From positions 160,174,059 through 160,238,058 of the forward strand of contig BTPG01000007.1 of NCBI GenBank assembly GCA_036245525.1: a stretch of 64,000 nucleotides of DNA, written 5' to 3'. Source of the DNA: Semisulcospira habei. Taxonomy: Eukaryota; Mollusca; Gastropoda; Semisulcospiridae. Below, piece after piece: positions 23,178 through 36,900 of the stretch. Positions within the stretch are counted from its first letter, which is position 1. The number at the start of each line of letters is the position of its first letter. The position numbers and the translations under genes are program-made. The notes beneath the pieces were generated by a model. The model ran no database searches and was not told the origin of the DNA. It worked only from the letters and a program-made list of their open reading frames with translations.

Positions 23178-24265
23178 TGACCTCGTGTGGGCAGGGCATC
23201 TTCTTAAAGAAATGGTTTACATGGTTAGTGCGTTGCCGGCGCGCTGTATACACTGTAACTACTGGCTGTGTGTGTTTGATGAAAACTGTTTATGTCAGAG
23301 TGTTGTGTAAGTTGACTTCACAGATGCCCACAGACGGGTACAGCAACATTATCTGATGACTGAAATGTTTGGGTGTTCGATTTTTCTCACGGGCCCTTTC
23401 CCCACGATCCATATGCGGCACGTCTCGATTTAGACATAGGAATCTAGTTAAGATAAGTGGGATGTTGCTTCTCCACCACCAAGAAGAAATCCCCAAATTT
23501 GCGGGAGATGTCTTTAAAAAAATGGTAACAGCTCAGGAGACAAATCGACCATGATAGTTCAAGGGCACTGCCAGAATAGCTTGGCACCCGGCAACCCCCA
23601 TCAGTCTGGCATCCGTATCCTTCCCCCTCCTCCCTTAGCCAACGTTAAATGTGTTTTTTTCAAAACGTTTACTTGCAGGAGCCGCAAACCCACACATACA
23701 TAGAATCATTCTTGAATATAAATGTATATACACAGAATCATGTAAGCTTACGCTCGCACGCACGAATGCGCGTGCACACACACACACACGCACGCACGTG
23801 CACACACACCGAGCCATGTACACATGTATGCATGCATGTGTGTTCATACTTACACAGACACACATGCACGCATGGGCTATCACACACGCACTCACTCTGA
23901 CAGGCACACTCTCTGATGTATATTTGGCACCCGAAGTCAAAGATACGCGCGAGCGTGATAATCACTCCTGAATCTCATCCAACTTTAGCCAGCTGTTTCT
24001 TTTTACACTGTCTTTTTTGCCTGCTTACAGGTAACTTAATTGCCGCCCTCCCTCCCTCCCACCCCCTCCATCACCCTCACCCCCTCCCCATCCCCCTCCA
24101 ACACCCCCACCAGCTGGTCCTCATTTCTCTAGCTTAAGAATATAGACAGACAGAGATGGAGTAAACTGCCAAATCCTTGCCAGCAAGAGGCGTAAATTCT
24201 CATGAGCCCTTTCATGAGACTCTATAGATGCGGAGGGATATGTTCCTTGGTCCAATGTCTGCTAA

Positions 24266-24338
24266 TAAGAGGCATAGATTCTCATGTGCCCCTGCAGCCG
24301 CTGGCTGCAGGGGCACATGAGAATCTGTGCCTCTTGCA
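24266..24338. repeat. family A palindrome, CATGTG subtype
   Basis: The core is CATGTGCCCCTGCAGC and GCTGCAGGGGCACATG, a change from CATGAG present on both arms. Just upstream of the first MYO18 exon; an unpaired half copy lies at 24183-24225. Confidence 0.9.
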
Positions 24339-24858
24339 GATGGAAAAAATTGTTTGCCGTACACGCATGCACTCTCAGGTAACTTAATTGCTGCCAATCT
24401 GCACCCTCTTTCCTTAGCTCATGCTTCTTTGTGTCATGCTGGCTTGTTGGTACAGTCAGTTTTTTTTGTCGATTCAGAAGATTGAGACTTGTTTTACCTA
24501 GAGATGGGGAAGATAGAACAAGTTAAGAGCTGGAAATGTGGATAGTAAACCGGGATTGATGGAAATCTGGCATAGTGTTTTACTTTGTGCTCTAAATTGG
24601 GGGGGGGGGGGGGCGGAATAAAATTCATAGGTAAATACTGTGGGTAAGTAGACGACGTGAACATTTTCATGAAATAAATACATGCCAGTTATTTACACCT
24701 TGGAGGTTGGCGATTTTGTGGTTATCCAAACACACTGGCTATTTTGTTTTCAGGCAGTCTTTCCTAAATTATTTGTTTGTCAACAGTTTTCCTCACCAAT
24801 CAATGTTGCTGTATTCTAAGCATCAACTTGATGGATGTTTGTTTTCTGGCCGTTTCAG

Positions 24859-24987
24859 GTGTTCTTTCGGCCAGGTGTGCTGTCGCAGCTGGAGGCGGGT
24901 CGAGATGAGAAGCTAACGGGCATCGTGACCCAGTTCCAGGCGCTTTGTCGGGGCTACTTGGGCCGCAAAAAGACGGAAAAACTCAGG
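24859..24987 (+). CDS. MYO18: MYO18 exon 1 of window: converter end and first IQ region
   Basis: 43 codons, phase 0 to phase 0. The acceptor is TTTCAG before GTG and the donor is GTATGT. It encodes [12 protein letters not shown], then RDEKLTGIV and the IQ-like [12 protein letters not shown]. The residues just before VFF (the relay/converter) must come from an exon upstream of the window or from an unrecognised one. Confidence 0.95.
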
Positions 24988-27900
24988 GTATGTTACTCAT
25001 GCTTGAGACATTTTCTAAACTCTTCTTATATATTTGTAATCCTTTGGCTGTCGGCAGTGCTTGGTGACCAGGCCATTCCTGCAGGATTGGAATCACCTTG
25101 ACAAAAAACACTGCTAACAACCAAAGTGTTAAATTCAGACGAATCAGAGTGACCTATGTGCATTATTGTCAGGTCAGGGATCACACACTGAAAATCAGCA
25201 TTTTATGCATTAAAAATCAAGATTACATAGAGTTGCTTAAAGCAAGACAAATGCGGTACGCAATATCGCACATGTTCATACTGTACCTGAAATTGTGTTT
25301 GCATGAGCCAGTAGAACTGTGCCTAAAATAAAATTGTGCTAACGATTTTGCTAATGATATTGACTTAGTTGCATGATCAGAATCTCGCACTTCAGAAAAA
25401 CTTCTATTCGTGATACTTAAACACATTGTCGTCTTTAAATCAAGGGGGAAAGAGGCAGGAAGTCTGAAGAACGGTGGTTTACTCCGGTAGTTCTGGTACT
25501 CAGTGTGTACAGGTGACGTATTCGGCTTGTGACCCTTGCAAGTGCATGTTTTTTGTTTGTCATTTTATGCATTACAGTTAGAAACATGTTCATATTTTCT
25601 TAATACATGTATAAACTTTGAACATGTATAAATCACAGTCTGACGTTTATACACAGGTGCAACACCTGGCAACGAGATGCATCCAGCGTAACGTGCGCAA
25701 GTACATGCTGATCCGCGAGTGGCCTTGGTGGAAGCTGTACACGAAGGTCAAGCCCATCCTGAACGTCCACCGCACTGAGGAGGAACTTTTGGAGGCACAG
25801 GTAGGTCAAGGTCACTCATGTAATTATATCTCAGATTAACCCTTTTGATGTCGGTAGCGCTTTTTGTCAAGGTGATTCCTACCTACAGGAATCACCTTGA
25901 CAAAAAGTGCTACCAACAGCCAAATGGGTAACCATTGTTTGTTTGAACCACAGGTTTGTGAGCCATGACTGATGTCATCATTAAATACGATTTCATTTTA
26001 TGGCAATTTTCAAGTAATTCATACAAAAACCATGTAATAACCAGTTCACACCATGTGCCTAAATAGAATCGGCTTGGAAGTCTTTCAAGAGGCTGCCACG
26101 ACTTCTGAAGGGATGAAGAATGGGTCTGTAAATGATGTCGGTGCCTTGCAACAAAGTTGTATGAGTTGTGCATTATGGTCATACAAATGCCATGTAGTGT
26201 TGGGTATTATTTAGTTTCTACTGATTTCTGGCTCTAATTATTATTCTGTGCTAATTATTTCATCTTGAACAAAAATTTAGTGTGAGCAATTGTTAGCACT
26301 TGTCAAGCAGTGTGGGTGTTATTTGCGTGCTATTATTCATCATGAACTTTTATTTTCTGCCCTGTTGTCAGGCTGAACTGGAGGCCATGAAGACGAAAGT
26401 GGAAAAACTGGAGCGAGAACGCAATGAGTACAAGGCTGCTTGCGAGAAGCTGGAGACCCGGGTATGTACAACTGCTTTATGACCGTCAAGAACACTTTTA
26501 GTTTATAAGTTCTGATAAATTTTAAATCTCAGTATTTTTATACCTGAATTTCTTCTCTTTTTTTGTATGGAGTTTTGTCAGTGTTTCTGCTTTTGCTCAT
26601 TTTAACTCATTCAGCCTGGACACACTCCAGCAAGACATGGATTGAGCATCTGGCACCACCCTTGAACTATCATGCTCAATCTGTCTCTGGAATTGTAATA
26701 CAGTCCTTCAAAGGGCAACTTCAAAATTTGAGGATTTCAGTCCTGGGACAGTATGTGTTAAACAGCATTATATTGTGTTAGCATATTTGGTGATGTTTTT
26801 CAAGACTGAAGGAGGGATTTCAGCATTTTAATTGTGAGTATTACCATATTGTTGGTGTTGGGTGCAAGGAGAAAGATGAGGGATGGGGAAGGGAATTTAG
26901 GTTGTAATATTGACAGTGTTAGCGTGCACTGACCATCATCTTTTGTGTTTTCAGCTGGCAGAGGTCACTGCAGACCTCATGGAAGAGAACACGACGTCCA
27001 ACCAGGCCGGCGAGATGCTGGAAGCTGAGTCTACCGAACGCCTACGCTTGGAAAAAGAACTGAAAGATCTTCAGGTAGGTACCCTTCTGCTCTTGGGAAT
27101 ACAATAAGACCAGTAGACTGTAGTAGTGTGCTAGTCTGTGATTTTGGACTTTAAGGCTTGCAGCCATTATGTCCAAAATCACAGACTGGCACAAGAATGA
27201 GGTCAAGTAGAAAGTAGGTATGCCCTGGTTTGATTTTTCTTTAAATGCCCAGCAAAGCCCACCAAAGAAAGAAATATGCATAGAAAGGACAAGTATAACA
27301 GTTTATAAATTGTGTTGTACCTGTCCTTTGTAAAGGTGTTTCTTTCTTTGGAGGTTCTTTGCATTTTGCCCACTTGGCAGTCACATTTTTGGTCAGGTTT
27401 TGGAGAGACTGATTGCATGCTTGTCTGTGATAAATCATAGTTAGTCAGGCATATAGATGACGTTATCGTGAATACATACATGCACGTTCGTGCCAAGGCA
27501 CATACTCAAATCACATGCACAGACACCACACAAGTATGCATTTACATGCACATGCACCTGCTTTATCCCAAAACCACCCACTATGCACTTCTTCCTCTGA
27601 AACCCTATTCCCGCTGCATCAGATTAAGTCTGAAGAGTTTTCAAGTGGCAGCATACTCGGTGACAAATTTACTGCATTTAACGGCCACCACATGGCCTCT
27701 TTAATAGCTTCAGGGCCCGGGAATAATTTATTATTTATGATGTATGAGATAGGAGGAAGATTAAAAACCATCTACAGGTCTGTCACAGAATCAGGCACAC
27801 GCCACAACGAGATACAGAAACCTGTTGCTTAACCTACTGACCTCGACACACTGCAGCAAGATGTGGATGCACCATGATAGTTCGAGGGTGGTGCCAGAAT

Positions 27901-30900
27901 AGCTTGGCGCCTGAAGGCACCAAGCTATTCTGGCACCACCCTTGAACTAGTCGGTGTCAGTCTGTCTTGTGTACCGAGTACAACTTCCAAATTTCATTAT
28001 TTTACCTTAGGACTCAAGTGTATTAATTAACTCATGATGCCTCTGGTGCTAACTGTTGGAAATAGATTCACTGTGATAGCACAAGGCTACAAGTAGCCCT
28101 TGATTGTTTTGGTGCCTACGGATGATACAAAAAAAAATCTTATACTACATCTTTGTGACACTGGCACGAAGCACAAACAGATACAGATTCCTGCTTTTTG
28201 ACTCTTGACACTTCTGTCACCAGCTGCAGGAGATTGATTCACCGTGATATTTTGTTAGCTCAAAGGTAGTGTCTAATTGAGCCTGTAGACACTAAGCTAG
28301 TCATGTACTTATCTTGAACTATCCTGTTCAACCCCCCTTAACCTATTTCGCCCCAGCACACTACAGCAGAAGATGGGTTGACCGTGATAATTAAAATGGT
28401 AGTGCCAGATTAGCGCCAAGCTAATCTGGCACTACCCTTGAATTATGGTCGTCAGTTAACACCTCCAAAATTTGGGAAATAAGGCCTTGGGGTTTAATGA
28501 GTGGATTCACCGAGCCCTAGGCAAAAGAAACAAAATGTGGGTTCTCTCCTTTGAAGGTACCAGAAAACCCATGATAGTTCAATGGTGGTGCCTGTGCCTT
28601 GGGGTTAAAATCGTTAACTTGTACACAGTGCCAAGCTGATCAAACCGACAGGCTGGTCAGGCAGTACTTTTGAACTGTCAGTATCACGGTCAGTCCGTCT
28701 CTCAGTACTCATGCGCAGTGCTTTTCTTGCCAAACTAATCAGGCTGCGTTCATGAAGGATAAGGGCCTCTCCGTTTCCTTTGATTGTCTGTATCACTTTA
28801 CAGATGAATATAAAACATAAGCGATTATGCAATGGAACTTCATAGCTGATAGACCATATCTTCGCATCCTGCAGGTGTGGGGAGCATTAAAAGATTGTCT
28901 GTCAAACATTTTGCAGGCAGTAGATTGCAGCGACTTATTCTTATCAGTTTCGGTAGATTTACCTTGTTTAAAACGTTCAAATGTTTTTTTTTAAAAAGGA
29001 AGATTACAGCTATTTATGCGTGGAAGTTTTTGCCAACATAAGGTATGGATTTGACCATGATAGATAAAGGGTGGTGCCAGAATAGCCCCCACTCACTCCC
29101 ACCCCACCCCCATTCCCCCCCCCCGAAAAAACAAACAAACAAACAAACAAAAAAAACAAAAAAAAAACACCACCTTCCTGAATCATTAGGCTCCTTGTAT
29201 TAAACCGTTTTGCTGCGGAGAAAAATTTTAGTATTGTTCAGCTGCAAGAGGTATAGAGTCTCATGAGCCCCCACAATTGCGGGGGCTCATGAGAATCTAT
29301 GGCTCTTGTTGAAACCACTTTGCATCCATGTTACTTTGATGGCTGGGGATCATTGATGTTAAATTAACGATTTCAGGAACACAGTCTGTGTCTATTGGGT
29401 CCGAAGGGATGAAGGGAAATAGAAAATGTACCTCATGAACACCGTTTTGTTGCAGGCCAAGTACGCCCCCCTGAAGCGTCAGAATGAGAAGCTGCAAATG
29501 GAGGTGATGCAGACGCGCGTGTGGCAGGCTCAGTCCCTGGAGGAGGAGCTGGAAGATGATGGAGAAGGTAACTCCTCCTTTTCGACCACACGTTCGCCTC
29601 CCTTTGATTCGAGATTCACAATATTTGTCATCGCATTTACACTGTGGTGACAGGCTGACACAAGATGAGAAATGGCAGCTTTGTTACTATATATGCATAA
29701 AACATTTATTTGAAATTCAGAAGAGTAATTTGAAGATAGAGATTGACAAAAGAATTAAATTTAAAATTTAGATCAAACCTGATAAGGGACTATTAAAATG
29801 TGGTCACCTGGGACAGGTGGTCTATTTGCTGGCAATAGAAAAAAGACCATGAGACCAAAGATGAGTGGTCTGCTGACACATGTGGTCGCCTTGTACAGGT
29901 GTTTGCAAGGACAGATTTGACTGTAACTGGCTTTTGTTCACAAGTGCCTGTCAGCACTGGCAGAGATGGACTCAAGAGTGATTTCAAATTCAGTTTAATC
30001 TGGGGCCACCCTTGAAATTCTCATACTCAGTATCTGTAATGAAATTTCTGTACGACCAGCCTCAAATTTTGGAATTTAGACCTAGGGTTCAAAATATTAA
30101 CCCTTTGGCTGTTGGCAGCGCTTTTTGTCAAGGTGATTCCTGCAGGACCTTAATTCTCAAAGTATTAACCCTTTGGCTGTGGGCAGCGCTTTTTGTCAAG
30201 GTGATTCCTGCAGGACCTTAATTCTCAAAGTATTAACCCTTTGGCTGTGGGCAGCGCTTTTTGTCCAGGTGATTCCGGCAGGTATCAAGCAGACAAAAAG
30301 TGCTGCCAACAGCCAAAGGGTTGATGCTGTATATGTGGTATACCTGCAGGAAATGCATCCAAACTGCGTGTGTTGATAATTGTACGTGTGATGTGGTTGC
30401 AGGCAATGCGTCCGTGTACAAAGAGAGATGCGAGCGTCTGCTGCGGGAGCTGCAGATGACGAAGAAACAGATGCACCAGCAGCACGAGGAGGAGATGGAG
30501 CAGGAGCTGCAGTCCCGCAAAGTGGTGGAGAAGAGGGTGAGTGCATAGCGCCATGAACTCCGGATGTGACAAAGCGCCGTCAGACCCGAATATGTTTTGT
30601 CGGTGGCGTTAGGTTTGAAGCTTGTTACAGCGAAGATGAAAAGAAGTACCCAACGGAGAAAGAAACACGCTTAGAAAAGATGGGTACAACACAATTTATT
30701 AATATTTCGGGTAAATACCCTTTGTCAAAATAGACAAACAAACAAACAGAGAGATTAGCCGCTACTTATCTTCATTGGCAGAATGTCTTTCTGCCAATGA
30801 AGATAAGTAGCGGCTAATCTCACTGTTTGTTTGTCTATTTTGACAAAGGGTATTTACCCGAAATATTAATAAATTGTGTTGTACCCGTCTTTTCTAAGCG

Positions 30901-33900
30901 TGTTTCTTTCTCCGTTGGGTACTTCTTTGCATATTACACGCTTGGCAGTCACCATTTTGGTCTGGAGCGAAGATGAAGCCATTCAAGTGTGGTCAGGAGA
31001 AGCATTGTCATGTTGAACTGTTGTTTTATCGGCTATTGTGTTTTGACCCACTTCCCCCAGCGCACTGCAGGAGATGGATAGAACATGATAATTCAAGGGT
31101 AGAGCCAGATTAGCTTGGTGCCTGACGGCGCCAATCTAATCTGGCACTACCCTTGAATTATCATGGTCGATCTATCTCCAGCAACTGGTACATAGTCATT
31201 AGGTGATGCCTGCAACATTTGAAAAATGTGGCCATTGGGTTATATGGGTTAAGTGAGGTTTACTGTACTGTTAGCCTGGAAAGTTAAGCTTCAGTCTACC
31301 AGTATGCTGTGCCTGACAACATTATGAAGATGAATCCACCTTGAGAGTTAAAGCCTGCCTTATAGCAAGAGGCACAGAACCTCATGAGCCCCCCGCAACT
31401 GCAGGGGCTCATGAGGTTCTGTGCCTCTTGCGTGTGTGTATTGGTGATAATAGTGCCTCCCGGAGAAACTCTAAAAATCACCTATACACGGTATATGATC
31501 AGCTTCAAAGGGTAGCTCAGATGGCTTATCAAGCAGATTTGGCCTAACCCTTGCAGACTGCTTTACTGCATGTCTGCAGTCGTAGGATTGTCATCAACAG
31601 ATTCATATGCATGGGAATCTTGGTCTGTGGATTGAAATTGTCTACAATCTGAGCTCTTTCATCATCGTGGCATGTCTCTCTGTATGCTACAGCTGCATGA
31701 GGCAGTGGAGGAGGCCGAAGAGCAGCGTCGCCAGGTGCAGGTGGCCAAGAAAAAAACGCAGCGTCTGGCGGCCGAGATGCAGGACATCAAACTACACCTG
31801 GAGGAGCAGATGTCACGCAACAACGAACTGGAACGCAAGCAGCGCAGGTCAGTGTATGTGATCACTCCGGATGAATGAGCAGACATCTTTCAAAACCCTG
31901 TTACGACATCTGGTCTGTCATTTGAGATCTTTGGCACTTGAGTGAAAACTGTGAAGCTTTACTCATTGAGCCGTCTGCTCAAGTTGTGGGCTTTTTCTGA
32001 CATGGCTGGATGTGTCCGATGCCCATCTGCAAGAGGAGTAGATCACTTTTCCAGGTGTATTCCAGATACTGGTGGTCGAGGATCTCTGCCGCTTGTCTGG
32101 TTAACCCCTTCACTGCCAGTGAATGCAGACTGCGATTCTGAAATCTGCGTTAATTAACCCATATCACACTGAGGCTAAAAGCTTCAAATGTGTACACTGC
32201 CATATGCAAGCTAGATTATAGTACTTGCAGATAAGAATATAAACCAATGGCTTTACGGGGCTTGTAATTTTCCGCGGTTCCGCGAATTTCCGCTATTAAA
32301 TTTTTATTTTTTTTGGTAAATTCCCCTGCACCCTCTACCAGCGCCTAGGTGGCACCTGGACCCCGGCCAATTTCCTCTTTTTTTAACTCCAGACCATTAC
32401 AAGCCCTGGCTTTAGTTCAAGGGTGGTGCCAGAATAGCTTGGCGCCTAGAGGCGCCAAGCTATTTTGGCACTACCCTTGAACTATTTTAGTCAAACATTT
32501 CACACGCGCGTGTATTCCGAATGATAAGGGTTAAAGTAGGTTCAGCAAGAGGCATAGATCCTCATGAGCCCCCGCAACTGCGGGGGCTCATGAGGATCTA
32601 TGCCTCTTGCAGTTGGATTGTGTTCACTTTTTCTCAGCTGTCAGGGGGTTAATTCACTGCAGCTTGACAGTATCTCTTTGCATTTTTGCCATTCTGACAT
32701 TGCAGGATGGATCTGTGCCATTAAGCATCAAAGAGGTTGGAGGCTCGTGGAATTTCAGTCATTGCCAGATTCATTGTACATGTATACAAAGTGGGGTTGC
32801 CAAGTGGTTGGCAAGAGGCGTAGATCTATGCCTCTTGCAGTTGGATTGTGTTCACTTTTTCTCAGCAGTCAAGGGCTTAATTCACAGGAGTAACTGCAGC
32901 GCGGCAGCATCTCTTGGCATTTTTTAGAAGAAACCGTTGACTTGATTTGAATGGCAGTAGCAATAACACATGATGTACCCTGGTATGTCTGTGTGCAGGT
33001 TTGACAGCGAACTGAGCATGGCCCATGAGGACGTCAGGGAGGAGAAACACATTCGAGAAAAACTGCAGAAGGAACGGGACCAGCTCCTCTCAGAAAAATA
33101 CGCGCTGGAACAAAACGTGCAGGTAGATTGTGTTCATAAGAATGACAAAAGAATTCATTTTTTCATGAATTCTTCAGTTTACACATCAGAGGGAGTCATG
33201 CTCAGCTGAGTATCACAAACAAACGAAAAATTACCTTTAAAAAAAATTATTTCAACTTCTGTCTTTGTGCAGAATAAATCTTTATTCTTTTGTGGAAATG
33301 TGGAAATTGTCTTTTAGAGACTACATACCAACGAAGGGGATAAATAGATCATGTTAGTTCAAGGGTGCTGTCAAAATGGCTTGGCACCGCCCGATGCGTT
33401 GAGCGGTGCCAAGCCATTTTGACACCACCCTTGAAACTATCCTGCCAGATCCCTCTGTACTGTACCAGAGCGAACAGTATTTGCATGTTGTTATTTTTCT
33501 CTGTAGACTGTGAGTCGCCAAGCTATTCGGACACCAACCTTGCACTATCATGGTGGATCTGTCTGTAGTGTGTCAGAGTCATCATTTATTGCATAGTGTC
33601 ATTTTTTTCTGCAGACTCTACGCATGGATCAAGACTCGGCAGCAGAGAAGGCTGAGCGCCTCGAAAAAGAACTGAACGACATTCTCGTCTCAGGCAAAGA
33701 CAACTCGGAGGTACCAGTCATTTTCATTTTAACAGATTACTCTTAATTCATTAATCCGAAAATATACTAAGCAAATTTGTTCCTACTTCTAGAATACAGT
33801 GAAAATGGGGCCTCATTCATCTACAGGTGGTGTTTAATTTTCATTGCAAAGCCAAAACTAAGTGTAATAAAAGAAAATGCTGGTTACCAGCAGGTAAAAT

Positions 33901-36900
33901 AAGGCAGAAAATCAAGTATAAGTAACTGATGACAGGTCAGATCTGTATATTAACCCCACAGCCGCATTTCCCAATTTTTGTGGGCATCACCTAACGACCA
34001 TGTGCCATTTGGAGGAGATATATTGACCATGATAATTCAAGGGTAGTGTCAGATTAGCTTGGCGCCATCAGGCGCCAAGCTAATCTGGCACTAACCTTGA
34101 ATTATCATGGTCAAATACATCTCTTGCTGTAGGGTGTTGGCGCTAAATGGGTTAACAGGTGAACACAGACACTATTCATTATTTAGTTAGGAAACCCCTA
34201 GTGCGTCTAGCCTCCGGTCGCGTGTACGTTAAAGAAAACAGGATTATGGTAGCCCACTCAGTGCTTCTGTAAATAAGTCTTTGTATCAATCTGCAGGTGG
34301 TGTCACTGAAGCGGAACAAGCACGAGCTGGAACTCAAACTGCGCGAGCAGGAAGAGGAGCTGGACGACCAGGCTGGACAGATCCAACAACTGGAACAGGT
34401 ACAGCACGCTTTAATCCTCTTCCGTTCCATTGACCATGAAATGTCACAGAGGATAATTATGGTCGATTAGCTGAAATTGTCTTCTCCTGCTGCCATGCTG
34501 TGTCCCTGCTCTCATAAGGGGAAAAGTCACTATTCTCGGTGTCTTAGGTGATAGCTGTTCGTGTGCATAGGCTTCAGTACTCGCGCTACATTACTGGCCA
34601 CAGGTATATCTCTCCTAAACTCCGTGCCCGATTGGATGACATAGAAAACAATAGAATCCGGACATGCTAAGCGCAGTAAACCACATTAACTAATCCTACT
34701 GTGCGATATACCAGATGAAAACGAAAGCCTGTGAACAGACCACGACATACCATGGCATGTAGTATATCACGAGGACACAAGATAATGTGCAACGGACAGG
34801 GAGCAATTAAAACAATGAGAATGCCAAGTTTAGCCCCTACTGTGTTTATGCCACCTTGCAGCAGCAGCAATGAGCTAAGTCACTCATTGTACAGTGACTG
34901 CCAGATTTAATCGCCTTTGTGCATGCATCCACTGGTACAGTTTAACATACCGATCACAGCAGTTTACAGTACCGATGACAGCAGTTTACAGATGACAGCA
35001 GTTTACAGTACCGATGACAGCAGTTTACAGTACCGATGACAGCAGTTTACAGATGACAGCAGTTTACAGTACCGATGACAGCATGCGGAGGGGTTAACAA
35101 CACCACTGCTAAGTGGCGTCAACAAGAGTCATAGATCCTCATGAGCCCCCGCAACTGCGGGGACTCGTGAGGATCTTTGCTTCTTGTGGTTTAATTCTGT
35201 TCACTGTTTCTCAACAGGGAAGGAGGTAAGCCTGAGAAACATGGCTATAAATGAGGTCAGCAAGAGGCAAAGATCCTCATAAGCACCCGCAACTGCGGGG
35301 GCTCATGAGGATCTTTGCCTCTTGCATTTGTGTTAGAAACTGTGTTCCAGCAGTCAAGGGGTCACACTGTCGATGCACATCTTCATTTATGTCACAAGGA
35401 ATTATTCCAGGGCAGTCAAGCAAGACATGCGTTTTCAGTCCTGTTCTTCACTCATCACGGTTGCAACCAACTGGTCTCGCCTATTAGAGTCCCTGTGGCC
35501 TTCTGTTGCTTTTTTCTCCAAGATCTTTTACCAACACACATTTTATGATGGTGCGCTCTTTGTAGTTGTACCACAATGTCTGATTTTACGTCTGTGTTTC
35601 AGACCAAGCTTCGCTTGGAGATGAACCTGGAGCGCATCAAGCAGCAACACGGCCGCGAGCTGGAGGAGAAGGAGGAGGAGCTGGAAGAACTGCGCTCCAA
35701 GACGCAGAAAAAGGTCAGGGGCCTTGAAATGATGCTAGTTGTAACCTGCGTGATGAAAAGGGTTGCCTGTGTTGACTCAAAGAACCTTCAGGTGACTTGG
35801 AACACTATAAATTGTAGCGCAGAATTTGGTGCTCAGAAACACTTCTTTGCGACAAAATTTTGTTTTTGGATACTAACTTTTTAATCTCCAGCGGTCCAGC
35901 TGGCTGTCTAAAAGTTTGAGACTTTCACGACCCTTTGTGTAAATTTCAGTTTCAAAACCTAACAAGTGTGACATAAGGGAGGCTTTGTTCAGGCCGCGCT
36001 ATTGTTTTTATTTTGTACTTTTTACTTTTTTTCTTTTCTTCTATTTTTTTTTTTTTTTTTTTTTGGGGGGGGGGGGGGGGAGGGGGGGGGGGGGCTTCTT
36101 GATTTTACATGGTCCCCTAGCATTTTTGCCAGAAGTGACCATCCTCACGAAAGATCACCTGTCATTAACCCTTTTCATTCAGATACACTACTGCCTGAGA
36201 TTAATTTGATCATGATATTTCAAGGGTGGTGCCAGAATAGCTTGGCGCCTAAGGCGCCAAGCTATTCTGGCACCAACCTTGAACTAAAATGGTTTAACTC
36301 CTAATCTGTAATGTAGCCTTCATAGGACAATAAGCAATTTTTTTTAAAAATCAGCCTCAGAATGTAATGGGTTAATGACCTGGCTTTTTCACCTAAGTCA
36401 TGGTCTTTAATGACAGGATGCATGTTCCTTTCCGACTTTCATCTTTCTGCCATCCTGACCATTTTGTGTGTGTGTGTGTCTGCAGTTAAAGCAGATGGAA
36501 TCCCAGCTAGAAGAAGAGTATGAAGAGAAACGGCGTGTGATGGATGAAAAGGCCAACCTGGAGCGACAGCTTAACCAACTGGGCAACCGGGCACCCACGC
36601 AAGACAGAGGTCAGTGTCTTCATAGTCTCCTCTTACAACAAACGCCTACTGTCCCCTGGCATTTCATTATATGAGTGCAGGACTCTGATTTTGGATCTTT
36701 GTCTTTGAGGCATAAGGTCCAGTCACACATTTGTATCAAGTTTTTGTGTAATTGGAAGGCATGCTTCTGTCAGCAATGTTCTGCTTTGTTTGTGTTTTTC
36801 ACGCTCAGCATGGGCACGTGCTGTCAGGAATATAACCCCTTTTACCATCCTAAAAGTGAACACGATCCAACTGCAAGACGCATAGATCCTCATGAGCCCC

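Larger units (their letters stand above)
20460..24850. other. no exon seen upstream of MYO18
   Basis: Unpaired family A arms near 20130, 21785, 22465 and 24183, C runs at 21883, 22651 and 22964, a C-rich stretch at 24040-24115, and palindromes listed separately. I looked for motor-domain motifs (P-loop GESGSGKT-like, SH1 region) and found none. Confidence 0.55.
32101..32652. mobile_element. family A TTAA element carrying two nested elements
   Basis: TTAACCCCTTCACTGCC at 32101 and GTCAGGGGGTTAA ending at 32652. The palindrome at 32545-32610 is perfect. A family B element occupies 32154-32534 and contains a further insert at 32256-32406. Removing both leaves about 170 bp, the size of a simple A element. 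Confidence 0.82.

Noticed and set aside
22909..23356. Open frames over the GC palindrome at 23.1 kb
   Set aside because: Generated by the self-complementary sequence and C runs; no splice or family support.
30196..30572. Minus-strand open frames opposite MYO18 exon 6
   Set aside because: They are shadows of a GC-biased coding exon; the plus strand has correct splice sites and conserved rod sequence.
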